A stretch of DNA of 64,000 nt from Medicago truncatula (GCF_003473485.1 NC_053049.1:11718001-11782000), one strand, 5' to 3'; shown: positions 23,336-34,885, numbered from the stretch's first letter. Made by a program: numbers and translations. The notes: generated by a model from the sequence alone, not told the origin.

Positions 23336-23454
23336 GTAATTTTCTATTGCATTACACGAGTATGCCATTTATAAAAAAAAGTATACATTAATATTTCATA
23401 CAAAACTTAAACCACGGTTCTATTGACTACTATAACGACGTGACGTGCAAAATT

Positions 23455-24732
23455 TAGCATTGTTTGGCTAATCATGTGGGAGTGCAATATTTCTCAACGT
23501 GGTGCGATTTATATATGAAAATTACATATGAATGAAAAACAAGCCGGCAACAAGTTGCACCGTGAAGCGTAATTCTATAACTATTACTTTTTCCATCCCA
23601 TGGCCTTCTTCCGCGCCCTGTAAATTTTTCATAAATGCCCTTGTGCATTCTGGATTTTAAAATCCGGATTCATGTTTACTATTTCGGATTTTATAATCCG
23701 GACAGTTCTTATGTATAATCAGCCATCAGACTCTCTCACATTTCAGCAGTTTTGAGTTTTGCTTTTAAAAACAACAAAAAAACTAAGTAAAAAATGCTAA
23801 AAATCTGTCAAATAAAATCATAAAAATAGCACCAAAAAATTCTAAAAATCAAATAAAACTAATGCAAATTTTTTCGAATTTTTTCTGAGAATATGAAAAA
23901 TTAAAAAAATTAAAAATGGGTCTAAACGATGGAATTTTGGATTTTGAGGGGCGGAGTCCCGTAAGACGTCCCTTCTATGGGAGTCATGGTCCTTGAATTT
24001 TTTCTGATTTTCTGGGGAAGTTTCGGAGCATTCCGATCAAGTAGCCCGAAAACCCGATTTTTGACTAAGAACAGATAACAATGACCAAAAACGGAAGGAT
24101 GAGAGTTAGGAAGATTAATATTATCCCTAAAATGACTATCCATGTTAAAAACATGCTTAGAATTTCTGCTGATACAGTTCGAATTATATAATCCGAACTG
24201 TTCCGGATTATGTAATCCGGAAACATCATGTAACACGTCTTATTTTTTGAAGTTTCCGGATTACAAAATCAAAAATTCCATCGTTTAGACCCATTTTTCA
24301 TTTTTTTTTTCTTCATATTCTCAGAAAATTTTGTATTAGTTTTATTTGATTTTTAGAATTTTTTTGGTGTTATTTGACAGGTTTTTAGCATTTTTTACTT
24401 AGTTTTTTTTATTGTTTTTAAAAGCAAAACTCAAAATTGCTGAAATGCGAGATAGTCTGATGGCTGATTATACATAAGAACTATCCGGATTATAAAATCC
24501 GAAATAGTAAACATGAATCCGAATTTTAAAATCCGGAATGTACAAGGGCATTTATGAAAACTTTACAGGGCACGGAAGAAGACCATAGGTAGGGAAAAGT
24601 AATAATCATAGAATTATGCTTCGTGGTGCAACTTGTTGCCGGCTTGTTTTTCATTCATATGTAATTTTCATATATAAATGGCACCACGTTGAGAAATATT
24701 GCACTCCCCACATGATTAGCCAAACAATGCTA
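23455..24732. mobile_element. Long foldback element, arms about 480 bp
   Basis: The left end TTAGCATTGTTTGGC and right end GCCAAACAATGCTAA are perfect inverses. Matching blocks continue through ATGTGGGGAGTGCAATATTTCT-like sequence, GCCGGCAACAAGTTGCACC, the palindromic ATTTTAAAATCCGGATT and TTATAATCCGGA motifs, and GGGTCTAAACGATGGAATTTT at the loop edge (about 23935 and 24290). The loop is about 330 bp and has more TCCGGATTA palindromes. No TSD was convincing and no coding sequence is seen. Superfamily unknown. Confidence 0.75.
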
Positions 24733-24881
24733 ATGTATGAAAATCAATTTTTCAACTTATCAATTTTTATTATGAACTAATGTATGAAAATTAAAAATAT
24801 ATAAATATCATCGTTTATCTTCCTTTAGACATAAAGAAATTGTTGAAGGACACAATATAAATCAATTTTTCAACTTATTAT

Positions 24882-25016
24882 TTTGTTAGGAAAAGTAATT
24901 AAATGAGTTTTAAATATTTAAAAGAAAATTATTTTGGCCAAAATACGATTTTTGTTAGGAAAAGTAATTAAATGAGTTTTACATATTTAAAAGAAAATTA
25001 TTTTGGCCAAAATACG
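24882..25016. repeat. 69 bp tandem duplication
   Basis: TTTGTTAGGAAAAGTAATTA and the rest of a 66-69 bp unit ending TTTTGGCCAAAATACG occur twice head to tail (24882 and 24951), almost identical. The duplication lies between the foldback element and the F-box gene. Confidence 0.85.
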
Positions 25017-25224
25017 TTACGCTATATTTTCCACTTTTATTATAATAGCAAGCAACTCTCTCAAAAAAAAAATATAATAGCAAGTATTTACAAACTACTG
25101 GTCAGTCCATTCAACTCAACACAAAAAAAAAAAAAAAAAATAGTTACATGCTAATAAAAATAAAACATAATATCATGAAAAAAAACAATTAACATGAGCC
25201 TTAATGTGATTAAGATTCGGGTGG

Positions 25225-25905
25225 TCAATGAAAACCACATTTTGCTTTGAACGACCGGATTTCAATGTCAAGACGGCAACTAATGCAAATGTCTTCAGTA
25301 CAAAAGTCATCTTCAGAAAATACGACCCAGACACCTTTACGCAATGTGACTTCTTTGCAAGTACCATTTGATTTGCAAATCAAATTGAACTTAAAGTTTG
25401 TTGGCCATGACCTTGGAGTTGTTATCCATCCTCTACTCTCTATGTCATGGACTAGCTTCCTGCATTCTAAAAGACATTGTTTGTTCCATAACTCGGTCAA
25501 CAAATGAGTGCCTTCATCGAAGGTGCTTCCATCCTCTTTGAACACCATTAGCAATGCCAATGCATAGGTTGCTGCACAATGTCCTTGTGATGTTGCAATT
25601 GTCAAATGTTTGGTTGCAGCTAAAATATTTGGTATAGGGCAAAATATTTCTTGACAACCAATGCGAAAATGGTACTTGGTGTTGAGACTAAGGCATACCC
25701 TATTTAGAAAACGCTCTTTCCTTTCACTGGTTTCCCAAGGGACTAGTGAAACTTTGTTCAAAGAAACATTCTTGTACACGAAGGTATCCTCCGCAACCGA
25801 TTTCAAATATTTGCAAACAAACATAATATTGAATAGGTCTTGCACACTTGTGGATGCCAATATCACTATTATATAGAGTAGGACGTCGTTTGATAAATTT
25901 TCCAT
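25225..25905 (-). CDS. F-box protein, At2g35280/At1g67623-like
   Basis: A single-exon 226-residue protein. Residues about 3-46 form an F-box (LSNDVLLYIIVILASTSVQD...FVCKYLKSVAED), which in this family binds SKP1 in an SCF ubiquitin ligase. This is followed by a Sel1-like short helix repeat around residues 105-150 (GHCAATYALALLMVFKEDGS, then GTHLLTELW). The C-terminal part keeps cysteines (CTEDICISCRLD) resembling the degraded zinc-binding tail of legume members. The first ATG after an upstream stop gives the start, and no frameshift is seen. Length suits the family, which is large and fast-evolving in legumes. The substrate is unknown. The neighbourhood is repeats, so it may be a young tandem or dispersed copy. 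Expression cannot be judged. Confidence 0.8.
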   Translation of the reverse strand: MENLSNDVLLYIIVILASTSVQDLFNIMFVCKYLKSVAEDTFVYKNVSLNKVSLVPWETSERKERFLNRVCLSLNTKYHFRIGCQEIFCPIPNILAATKHLTIATSQGHCAATYALALLMVFKEDGSTFDEGTHLLTELWNKQCLLECRKLVHDIESRGWITTPRSWPTNFKFNLICKSNGTCKEVTLRKGVWVVFSEDDFCTEDICISCRLDIEIRSFKAKCGFH

Positions 25906-26619
25906 TTTTGCGACTTAGGAAAAATACTAAGTTTATAGAAGATGGGGAGAAAATAGGTTATGATTACTTGAGGAGAATGGAAGATATAGAAATCAAAATT
26001 ATGTGATTGTCAAACACATGGTTAAAAATCCTTCAAACATGAGTGAGTTTACGATTGCTTTGAACTAAGTTGTGTAATGAAAGTGATTTGTGTTCTTTTC
26101 TAATACCTTGTCTTGATTTTGCTAGTTTCTGAGCATGGAAGAAAAATCAATGGAGAAGGACCTGTTACAACACAAGTCAATTAAAAAGAAAAATAAATAA
26201 GAATACATATTGCAAAGATAAGAATTGCATGATCTACTTTTACTTTATGAATTGAGAACAACTACACGTGCTTAAAAAGGTAGAGAAGGATTTTTTTTTT
26301 CTTTTTTTTTTTTGTCTTTCTAATGGAAACAAGATAGAGAAAGTTATTTGGGTATAAATAGAAAGGATAGATAATAGTTGAATTAAGTAATATTCTACAA
26401 AAGATAGATAAATTATATATTTATCATGTATTAACTGTTGAATTAAGTAAGAAAACGTTAAATAAGACTGTAGTAATATTCTTTAAAAAAAAAAGACTAC
26501 AGTAAATATATTCCTTCAAAAAATTATAGTAGTATGATTATAGTAGCATGCGGTGGTTAAGTAGTTTAAGTGGTTTGAACTAATACTTAAAGGAGTTGGA
26601 GGTCCTAATTCATATCCAA
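25906..26619. other. Upstream region of the F-box gene
   Basis: AT-rich, with no recognised element. A T-tract lies at 26290-26311. It would contain the F-box promoter, but no TATA box stands out above the background of AT-rich sequence. Confidence 0.35.
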
Positions 26620-27130
26620 ACGAGTATGTATATTGTTGTGAATTCGTTAAATAAATCACACTAATAAAATATTTGATGTGTGAAGCAAATTAATCAAGCA
26701 ACTAAAATAATGTGGATGATAGTTATAAACACTATCAAAAGATAGAACAATAAGAGAGGAAACACATGAAAATTTGTTTATTCAATTCGGTCAAATACTG
26801 AACTACTATGCGGGAGAGAGCAACTCTACAGCTCTCCGTTCCACTATAACTATGAGTAACTTTACAAAAGATTCCAAAAGGGTTACAAGAATTAGTCTTC
26901 AAATCTAATTTCACCTAAAGTCTTCCCGTGACCAAGAGACTCAATTCTAATAATGTTTCTTCAAGGTGAATCAATGGTGATTCAATCCAACCCTGGTGTT
27001 TATTGCCAAGAGAAAACTTCTACCAACCTAGTTTTATTATTGGCTTCTAATCTTGTTTTCTACTCTCTCTCAACTTCATCTGATGCATCTGAATTTATAG
27101 AGAAATATAACTCGTAAATTTGAAATAAAT
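26620..27130. repeat. Decayed LTR-like dispersed repeat, copy 1
   Basis: It starts near TTGTGAATTCG and runs colinearly with 37620-38160. Shared words are CAATT(C/A)GG, CTACT(A/T)TG(C/A)GGGAGAGA, CTCT...TCC(A/G)CTAT, TGAGT(A/T)A(C/T)TTTACAAA and AAAAGGGTT(A/T)CAAGAA. Such TGTTGTGAATTC-starting repeats resemble solo LTRs of legume retrotransposons. Boundaries and TSD are not resolved. Confidence 0.4.
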
Positions 27131-28310
27131 ATCACGCTGAAAATACTTTTCTTCTCCTTCCGTGCAAAATATATTTGCATCAAATATTCCCTTTAAAAAT
27201 ATATTTACATCAATTCTTCCATACGGTACAAAAATATATTTACTGACCATAAATATATTTTCAGCAACAATCTTCTTCGTCCATCAAATTTTGAGTCAAT
27301 TTCATCGTATATTAATCTAACAACTATTTGTCATTAAAATACATAATAATATGATAACATACAAATGCATAATATACTTATAGTCGCAGCAACAATAAAA
27401 AAAATAACCTACACTTCTCTCAAAATAATAAATAAATAACTTACACTGTTATCCCAAACCGTTGATTTTGTGTCTTAAAAATATAATGCATTTGAAACAT
27501 TTTCTTTTTGTAACACAATTTTTTTTAAGTATGAAAACATACATTATTGTTGTTTTTATAAGCATCAATCCCAACAATATTGTGGCTGTTTTGGTATTCA
27601 CATGATCAATACGAACTCCAACAAATGTACTACTAACTAACTTTTTTCATTGTTTCTTGTGGTTTGTTTTTGGTACAAGTTTCTTGTCCTTTAATTTTGT
27701 CAATAATATAAAATTGATAATAAAGAAAAGTACGTTTGGAAGCTGAGCAAAATTAGTCTTCAGAAAGAATTAATTTTAACTTAAACTAATGAAAATGATA
27801 TTTAGAAATTTTTTATAATGTTCATTGCTGATCCATGTATAAAAAATATCAGCTATTCTACTGGAGCAATTCTATTGTTGATGAGTATGACTCTACCAAA
27901 AGGTTGTGATGCAGAATATGATTACTAGTCTCTTTGCTTGAAAATTATTGTTGACACCTCTAAATCTTTTTGGAAGGCTTATGCTGTGAATAAACAGTGA
28001 CAATATGAGTCAATCGGAATTTCATTGGTCCAACATCATAATTTATTTGACAAGATCCTTCATCATCAAACCAGTTCCATTGTGCATGGTTCCTAATAGC
28101 ATAAGATGAAATGCTACTATAGGAAAGGCTAGTAAGCAATAATAAAACTATACTACAGTTTTCCACAGCAATTATACATAGATCTCTACCAATAGTACTC
28201 AACACCAAAATAAACAAAGACATGATAAATAGCTTCCAGGATTATACAATCACTGCCAAAAACTCCATGCCAAATTCAAACATTGTCACTGTCAGCAGGT
28301 CAAATTCCAT
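27131..28310. other. Intergenic region and MCTP 3' flank
   Basis: No independent gene is supported. The 87-codon minus-strand frame at 27960-28223 lies directly behind the MCTP stop codon and has no recognisable domain, so it is more likely 3' UTR or flank. AT-rich with some poly(A) signal-like AATAAA words. Confidence 0.4.
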
Positions 28311-31300
28311 TTACAGCATGCTATCTGTGAGGGCAGGTAATCTGCGGTAGAAGTTAACTGGTGCTGCTGGTACCTTACTCCGGAACATAGGGTGTCTCAT
28401 AAAGTAAAAACCACCCATAAGAATAGGCATCTGGAAAGGGGTAATATACAACACAATAGCAGACACAAAGCAAAATGCCATGAACATGCTACTAGCACGT
28501 GGATCGCGCCAGCTCACAAGTGCTTGGACTCTCTCTCCTTGAGTAGCTAAATCTCCAACGACACTTTGAACCCTTCCAGCCACACTTCTTAACCGGTCAT
28601 ACCTCCATCGCACAACATCAGGGTTCTTTGTGGAAGGAAATGTGTCGAATTCCTCATCAAGCTCATCGGGGGTCACTCCATCTGTGTAAGAGAGTCTGGT
28701 GTTCATGTGAGGAGGGCATCTCGGGCGGAACCTCCAGTTCCACATCCCGATAACAAACACGTATAGAAACATAGTTGGCATAATAAGTTCAGGGAAACAC
28801 ACAAGCATCACAAAAAGTATGTGCACAAGTACAGTTGTCATAGGATGATTCCAGGTGGAAACTTCCCCTAACCATCGCCCTACTGAAAGAAATCCCGAAA
28901 AAACTGTCATCAGACGGTAGAAGTTTGCCTTGCTGCGTCTCATGCTCCAAAGATGCGAATGTGTGTCAGACATGTACTCAACTACCTCCTTTCTAAGCGG
29001 GGGTTCCGCCCTACTAAGGCGAGAAGCAACAACATTTACAGCCTGCTGCCGCAACATTTCTTGTTCCATAACATTGAGTGGCCTTTTGTAGTGCATTTTC
29101 GGTAAATGAGGCTTAAAATACAATTGCATCAAGTCAACCATTGAGTAACAAGAAAATCTAATGGCCAAGTGAAGTTCACCCATTTTTTTGACACCTGAAG
29201 GATGAAGCATCAGTAAAGGATAAGAGTTTGTGTAAACACGTCCGGTTTCAAGGGTTGAGATTCGGACCCGAACTTTACCGATTAGCAAATCTTTGTTATC
29301 TGGACCATTAACCTGACCATTATCAAACACCCCGACAGTGAGAACTGTAGCTGGATCAAAAACTTCCCATGTGTATTGCTCATTGTATTTTGGGTCTAGA
29401 GTATTACTAAGAGTTCGAGTACGGACCCATTTTCGCCCATATTTTGCCACACAGTATGCATCTGATGTTCCTCTTCCATCCCTGGCTTTCATAGGATGAA
29501 GTCCATCAACATTTAGAATGCCAAGTTCTAAGACGCCAATCGGCTTCTTCCACAGCTGCCTTGATGTCGGTCTGAGATCACTACTATGATAAGTTGACTC
29601 GTCGAAAACATGGTACCCACCATCAAGACAGACACTAAGGTGAATTCTACTAGAAAACACATCATTCATCTTCCCTTGTTCCCCATCCATTGCAGAGGAC
29701 ATGGATTGTTCAAGGTTATACCACCTAGTACGGATAATTCTATCATCAGCACGCTTTTCTACTTTGGTCAAAGGAATAACAACCGCCCCAATTGTCTCAT
29801 CCTTATTTGGACCAATACGGTTTTCTATGGAAAGAATCAAAGGTTCATCGAAGGGTTCAGCAGCAACAAACATCAGCTCCTGATCCCAACGCATGTTTTT
29901 GGTCCTTGATTGAACGGGTTTTGTCTTCAAAATCTGGTTACCAGTCTGCACCTTAACATAAGCATCTGACATTTGAGATTTCTCCGACAGAATTAAGTCT
30001 TGTGCCTCGATCACTCTAACCCGTACATACCATAATCTTGGTGAATGGTAAACTTTTGATCGCATCTGATGATGAGAAACTGAAGAGTTTCCTCCAGGAA
30101 AGAGTGTATCAGAATGCCAAGCATCAGGAAAGGCTTCATCGGCTTGCGTACCAAACCATACAGCAAGCATCAACTCCCCTTTTTTCTTTTTCCCGCTCTT
30201 TTCAATCTGATACCATTCCGGAGCCAACGGACTATCTGGTGGAACACGTGTAGGAACATCATGGAGAACAAACCTCACAGTACCAACAGTTTCATCTAGT
30301 ATTGTACCTTTGTCTTTGACCTCAACTTCAAGCGTAGTTGACTGCAGATTGTCTCTTGAAAAGGCAAACACCTCATTCCATTCAGGTTCCTGATTTTTCT
30401 CTAAATGCTTTGTAGTTCCTTTGAAATTTCCAGCTTTTACCTGAACATATGGATTAAGGCTCCCGGTCTTTGAAGGAAGGTCGCGAGCTCTTGTGACTCG
30501 TACAAAAAGGTAACGCATCGGTTCAACAAGGTCATAGGTGCTGGATGGCTTGTTCCCACGAATAACTCGCCCGCCAATTACTTGTCCCCCTCCAAGAGAA
30601 GGGCTTGTCTCTTTGAGCGCATAATCAAATGGAGACAACGAATCTGCATATGCATGCATGATTTTCTGAGGAGGTCCAGATTTCATCCCATGCTTCACAT
30701 GGTCCACATCCATCTTTGCAGCTACTGGAGGAGAAGATTTATGTTCTTCTTGATTAGAACCAGGAATGCTATGAAATGAGTGCTTCGGCACATTTTTCTT
30801 ACGAGAAAACATGTTCAGGAATGAATCTGTCAAAGATACCGGTGGTTGATCTTTGTTTGAGTGCTGATCTGAATCCATAGAGGGTTTTTGATCAGGGAAA
30901 ACATTGGTGGATCTTACAGAAGGATCTTCGGTAACAAATACCTTCAAACCAAGCTCTCCTTTTACGCGAGAAAAGGTGATTTTCTTTTCCAGAGGGTAGT
31001 GCAATACAACAGCATCAGAAAGTGGCACAAATGAGGTTTCCGTGAGACGGACCTTACCAAGAAAGATTTTGGGATTATTGTTTTTGCTATTGTAGTGGTA
31101 GACACAGGCATCAAGCGCGAGGCTTGGTAATTTGCTTGGATCAGCAATGGTGAAGTAAAATTTCTCGTTCCAAACAGGATTCAGATCTTTTTCTTTCGTA
31201 GTTGTCCGAAACTTCTGATCATCAAAATGAAGTTCCACAAAAGCACTTGCCGAGCCTTCCCCATCTTTTGGCATAAGGTCATGAGCACCAACCACTTCCA

Positions 31301-31322
31301 CACCTAGCTTGAGATTGCTCAT
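28311..31322 (-). CDS. MCTP: MCTP: multiple C2 domain and transmembrane region protein
   Basis: An intact 1003-residue protein in one coding exon, the usual structure for plant MCTPs. Four C2 domains are visible: residues 3-110 (VEVVGAHDLMPKDGEGSAS, NPVWNEKFYF), 270-390 (VTRARDLPSKTGSLNPYVQV, EPEWNEVFAF), 430-540 (VIEAQDLILSEKSQMSDAYV) and 595-718 (NVDGLHPMKARDGRGTSDAY). A disordered Ser/Pro/Lys-rich linker (135-262) lies between the first two. The C-terminal PRT_C region follows, with hydrophobic segments at about 826-862 and 945-975 and the conserved WNWRFRPRCPPHM. In this family the C-terminus anchors in the ER and the C2 domains bind anionic lipids at the plasma membrane, tethering the two at plasmodesmata; relatives include FTIP1 and QUIRKY. 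The long N-terminal C2A (MSNLKLGVEVVGAHDLMPKD) recalls Arabidopsis MCTP7, a subgroup call from memory. Transcription starts upstream of a leader intron. Confidence 0.95.
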   Translation of the reverse strand: MSNLKLGVEVVGAHDLMPKDGEGSASAFVELHFDDQKFRTTTKEKDLNPVWNEKFYFTIADPSKLPSLALDACVYHYNSKNNNPKIFLGKVRLTETSFVPLSDAVVLHYPLEKKITFSRVKGELGLKVFVTEDPSVRSTNVFPDQKPSMDSDQHSNKDQPPVSLTDSFLNMFSRKKNVPKHSFHSIPGSNQEEHKSSPPVAAKMDVDHVKHGMKSGPPQKIMHAYADSLSPFDYALKETSPSLGGGQVIGGRVIRGNKPSSTYDLVEPMRYLFVRVTRARDLPSKTGSLNPYVQVKAGNFKGTTKHLEKNQEPEWNEVFAFSRDNLQSTTLEVEVKDKGTILDETVGTVRFVLHDVPTRVPPDSPLAPEWYQIEKSGKKKKGELMLAVWFGTQADEAFPDAWHSDTLFPGGNSSVSHHQMRSKVYHSPRLWYVRVRVIEAQDLILSEKSQMSDAYVKVQTGNQILKTKPVQSRTKNMRWDQELMFVAAEPFDEPLILSIENRIGPNKDETIGAVVIPLTKVEKRADDRIIRTRWYNLEQSMSSAMDGEQGKMNDVFSSRIHLSVCLDGGYHVFDESTYHSSDLRPTSRQLWKKPIGVLELGILNVDGLHPMKARDGRGTSDAYCVAKYGRKWVRTRTLSNTLDPKYNEQYTWEVFDPATVLTVGVFDNGQVNGPDNKDLLIGKVRVRISTLETGRVYTNSYPLLMLHPSGVKKMGELHLAIRFSCYSMVDLMQLYFKPHLPKMHYKRPLNVMEQEMLRQQAVNVVASRLSRAEPPLRKEVVEYMSDTHSHLWSMRRSKANFYRLMTVFSGFLSVGRWLGEVSTWNHPMTTVLVHILFVMLVCFPELIMPTMFLYVFVIGMWNWRFRPRCPPHMNTRLSYTDGVTPDELDEEFDTFPSTKNPDVVRWRYDRLRSVAGRVQSVVGDLATQGERVQALVSWRDPRASSMFMAFCFVSAIVLYITPFQMPILMGGFYFMRHPMFRSKVPAAPVNFYRRLPALTDSML

Positions 31323-31369
31323 TGCTAATAATCAGCTTCAGGGAAGACTTAGGTAGAGAGACGCTATAC

Positions 31370-33004
31370 CTGGAAAGAAAGAAATATACAGGACTTGTGA
31401 TTGCTAGTCTCAGATACAAATTTCCAATATACGAATAATTGAAAAGAGAGCGACATTATTGTAGCAAGCAAGTAAAGGTTTTTGGTTACACCATAGGCTT
31501 AAATTATCGACAAATAGCATATTATAAGTACCAATAAATGATTTTTCAAATAAGCATCACTATATGAAAACTAAACCCTGAATCGGTAAGAGTTTTGCTT
31601 GAAATTTGTTGACAAATAGCATACCCTTAATCCAGCAACTTGTTTATGTTTATCAATAATATACAAAGAAGCATTCCAGCAATAATAGTGATTCCATGAC
31701 ACATTTAGACGTCAAAATCCTAATTTGTTAGCAGACAAATTCTCTATAAGATACAAAAGGCAACAACACACCAGATGGATAGCATAACCGACTATAGCAT
31801 TACCACATTGACCACACACAAATATCCAACTAAAAAAATGCAAGTTCCTCAGCAAATAAACATTACTTAACTAATGTTCCAAGTAATATTTATCAAGACA
31901 AGCATGAAATGTTATAAGTAACACTTTTTCCAATAGTCAAAATCTGTGAAGCACCAACACAGACACTAGACACGACATTTGTAATAATTTAAGAAAGTAA
32001 ACTAATTGAACAAAATCGCAAGTGTTGTGCTGGACACAGGACACGCCTTCAATCAGAATTGTCGGTGCTACTGTCGGTCAAAATGAACCGCTAAGGTCAA
32101 CATAAAACGAAATTTAGCAAAATACACAAAATATTAAAATTATGTGTTCATGTGTGCATATTTGAAGGAAAGCAATAGGAGATCTAAATTACTATTGGGT
32201 AGGTTCTTGTCATAAATAAATAAGGTATACCATAATTCATGCATCTAAAGTGAAAAGGGTAAGAGGAAATACACATTTTATCATAGAAAGGAAGTAATTC
32301 TTAAAGATCAAACAAAAAATAGTAAGATTATAAAAGTTTTAACCTACCACTCCCTCAAAATGAACCTTGCTTTTATTTTACGCAAATAAGATAAAAAAAT
32401 AAATTAAAAAATAAAAAGTATTTTATTTTACAAAAGAATACAGAATCACAAAGGAATAAAATGCATGATCTCCTTGTCATATAAAGTACATAAGATCATG
32501 TGACAAGGATCTTTAGAGACTAGGAATAAAAAAAATAATCTTTCACACAAAAAATGATTCTTTATTCACATTCATATTCCTATAATATTAAAAAAAAAAA
32601 AAAAAAAGTGTTTTCAGCTGAAACAACATGTTTTCACATGAGATAAATAATTATCCAATTTTATTGAAAATTAAGTGGAATTAAAAAGAAAAATAAAAAA
32701 ACCCAGAGAAGATAAGCAACTTTTTTGTGAAGAAACTTCACCTAAATTTTCTATTAAATGTTTGCGGAAAAAGGGGGAACACACACATACACAGAAAAGA
32801 CCAATTTTTTTGGTTCTAAAAGAGCAAAAATTGAATCCGAGTAGCAAATTTAGACAAGAAATTTATGCTTTTTAAGGGTAAAAATTAGTTAAAAACCCAC
32901 AAAAAATTAAAACCCTCATCATACAAAACCAACAACAAATAAAAAAATATTACCAGGAAAAAAATAACAAAATGAAGAACAAGAAGAAAAAAAGGAAAGC
33001 AAAC
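31370..33004 (-). other. 5' UTR intron of the MCTP gene
   Basis: On the minus strand CTCAG|GTTTGC at 33005/33004 is a consensus donor and TTTCCAG|GTATAG at 31370/31369 a consensus acceptor, leaving a 47-base spacer before the ATG at 31322. The intervening 1635 bp is AT-rich and without coding frames. Leader introns of this kind often raise expression in plants; the spliced structure is inferred from the sites alone. Confidence 0.6.
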
Positions 33005-33160
33005 CTGAGATTTTGAGCTTTAAAGACCGAAACTTCAGTTAGAGAGAGAGAGAGAGGTGTGAGTAACAGAGAAATGGGTGTTAGAAATAAAAAGGATGGG
33101 GAAATGGAATTTCTAAGAAAGTATAAAAATGATAAAGGAAAGTGGTATGGTATGCTTACA
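33005..33160 (-). promoter_or_regulatory. MCTP leader exon and core promoter region
   Basis: The non-coding first exon contains a (CT)n tract on the minus strand, seen as AGAGAGAGAGAGAGAG at 33040-33056, typical of plant 5' UTRs. A TATA-like TTTATACTTTC lies near 33120 (GTATAAAAATG on the plus strand). The transcription start is not determined. Confidence 0.4.
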
Positions 33161-33256
33161 TTGACTGAGGTTGAACTTGTGAAAAATGTGGTTTCGATTG
33201 GTCACTAATGTCACAACAATTTCTTGTCGTGCCCCACAAAAGGTTGGTACCAACTA

Positions 33257-33558
33257 CTTCGCTCCGTTTCTTTTTAATTGTCATATTTTTACATTTTACA
33301 TAAATTAAGACAATCAATAATTATTACTACTTTTGATGTATTAAGTTATACTTTTACTCTTAGTCAAAAAAAAAAATTATACTTTTACTATAATGACTTT
33401 ATTCATTTAATATCTTATTTCATATATTTCTCTCTCCGCAATAAATAATTAAGGGTAATATTGATAAAACATCATTTAATGTTGCATTGAACTTTGAAAG
33501 TGACAGTTAAATAGAAACAAAAAAAATCTCCAAGACACTTAAAAAGGAACGGAGGGAG
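33257..33558. mobile_element. Stowaway-type MITE
   Basis: Ends CTTCGCTCCGTTTCTTTTTA and, inverted, CTCCCTCCGTTCCTTTTTAA are bounded by TA on both sides (33255-33256, 33559-33560), the TA duplication of Tc1/mariner-related Stowaway elements. It contains a short internal duplication, TTATACTTTTACT, around a poly(A). It sits about 250 bp upstream of the MCTP leader exon. Confidence 0.85.
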
Positions 33559-33568
33559 TATTATTTTA

Positions 33569-33920
33569 GGCTTAATTATCTTTTTGATCCTCTAACTATT
33601 TAGTTGGTATCAGATTGGTCCTCTAACTAAAAATTGATTTGTTTCGATCCTCTAAGTTTCTCACTGTTAATACATTTAGTCATTTCTCTTAGTTTTATTC
33701 AAATAAATGTTAGGGTTTGTGTTATGTGGGTATTTGTCCTTCTGTTTCACACATACATATGAACCATAACAGTTACCAATAATATCAGTCATTATTTAAT
33801 CATAATACCTTAACAAAACATAAGATCAAAATGATACTAATAAATAAAGTTAGATGACCCACATAATATAAGCCCTAACGTTTATTCACTTATTAATTAG
33901 TAAAACAAATAGAGAAAAAC
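33569..33920. mobile_element. Worn foldback element of the GGTCCC class
   Basis: The left side has TTAGGCTTAATTATCTTTTT with GGTCCTCTAACTA words. Only the inner arms GTTAGGGTTTGTGTTATGTGGG (33711-33732) and CCACATAATATAAGCCCTAACG (33860-33881) are still inverted partners. The right end is eroded. Confidence 0.5.
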
Positions 33921-34577
33921 AAACACTCTTATAAAAAAATATAAAAATAATATTGTATATGTTCTAGGATAAAAATATTTTTAGTTCCTATAAAATATAC
34001 ATTTTAAAGTTTAGTCCCTCAAAAAAAATTGTTCAATTTTAGTCCTTATTTACATTTATATGGACTATTTTGAGGACTAAAACTATTTAGTTTATGAAAA
34101 AGTTTTTAAAATAAGGATTATTCTTATACATCGTAATATTATGGAGGTTTAAATTTACACTTCTAATTTAATAAGAAATAAACTTGAAAGCTCGCGATTT
34201 GTAAAAACTAAAACATATTTAGCCATGTATTATGTATGTAACTTTGAAATTTATTTCAAAAAGAGAATTTGGAAATGAAAAGTATATTTCCATGGACACA
34301 CAAAAACGACAATTGACAAAACAAACAATTGAGTTCAAGTGGTTAACGAGTCACATCAAATGATGAATTGTTAAGGAGAATATGAGTCTAGTTCTTGAAT
34401 GGAACAAATTTTGACCAAACTCTACTTACTCCTAATCGGACACCAGATTACCATGACTCCTTTCCCATGAGAACCGGAAGGTTGACACAAAATGAATGAG
34501 ATATATCATTGTGGTTCATTCTATTTAAAATGTGTTCTGGAGATGACCATATCGATATATTATACGAAATATAAGAC
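33921..34577. other. Intergenic, nothing recognised
   Basis: AT-rich sequence with a possible half foldback near 33960-34090 (TTTTTAGTTCCTATAAAATA, TTTAGTCCCT). No gene is seen. Confidence 0.35.
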
Positions 34578-34760
34578 AATAAGGGAAATGTTAACCAATG
34601 CCCCCGAGGCACTGGTTAAGAGTCAAATATAGTAGTACTTTGTATTGAAAGTTGTGTTGTCATTGCATTAAAGGCTTAAAAAGTGTTTTTTGACTTAAAA
34701 TTTCCACTTTTAGCTTCCTTAACCAGTGCCACAAGGCACTGGTTAACATGACCCTTTAAA
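34578..34760. mobile_element. Short MITE with nested palindromic ends
   Basis: AAATGTTAACCAATGCC at the left and GGCACTGGTTAACATGACC at the right are inverted. Each end contains a second small palindrome around GGCAC(T)GGTTAA/TTAACCAGTGCC. The same end motif, TGTTAA(C)GAGTGCCTCATGAGG, reappears near 53668-53702. TSD is uncertain. The interior is about 100 bp and non-coding. Confidence 0.55.
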
Positions 34761-34795
34761 TAATTATTCTTTCAATCAAATTATGTTTGTTACAC

Positions 34796-34885
34796 TCGGT
34801 CCTCGTGAGCTTAGCTCAGTTGGTAGGGACAATGCATAATATATGCAAGGTCCGAAGTTCAAACCCCGACCACCATAAAAAAAAT
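34796..34885 (+). mobile_element. tRNA-derived SINE, copy 3
   Basis: GTCCTCGTGAGCTTAGCTCA followed by GTTGG is an A-box-like tRNA head, and GTTCAAACCCCGACC is a B-box-like element about 45 bases downstream. It resembles a tRNA gene but has no proper anticodon arm or acceptor pairing, and an A-run follows the CACCAT. The same head occurs four times in this window in both orientations. Confidence 0.6.

Noticed and set aside
27960..28223. Minus-strand ORF of 87 codons behind the MCTP gene
   Set aside because: No domain, no splice logic and a position immediately after the MCTP stop; best explained as 3' UTR or flank.
34796..34870. Possible tRNA gene
   Set aside because: A- and B-box-like sequences are present but no cloverleaf or anticodon arm could be folded, and the same head occurs in several SINE copies.
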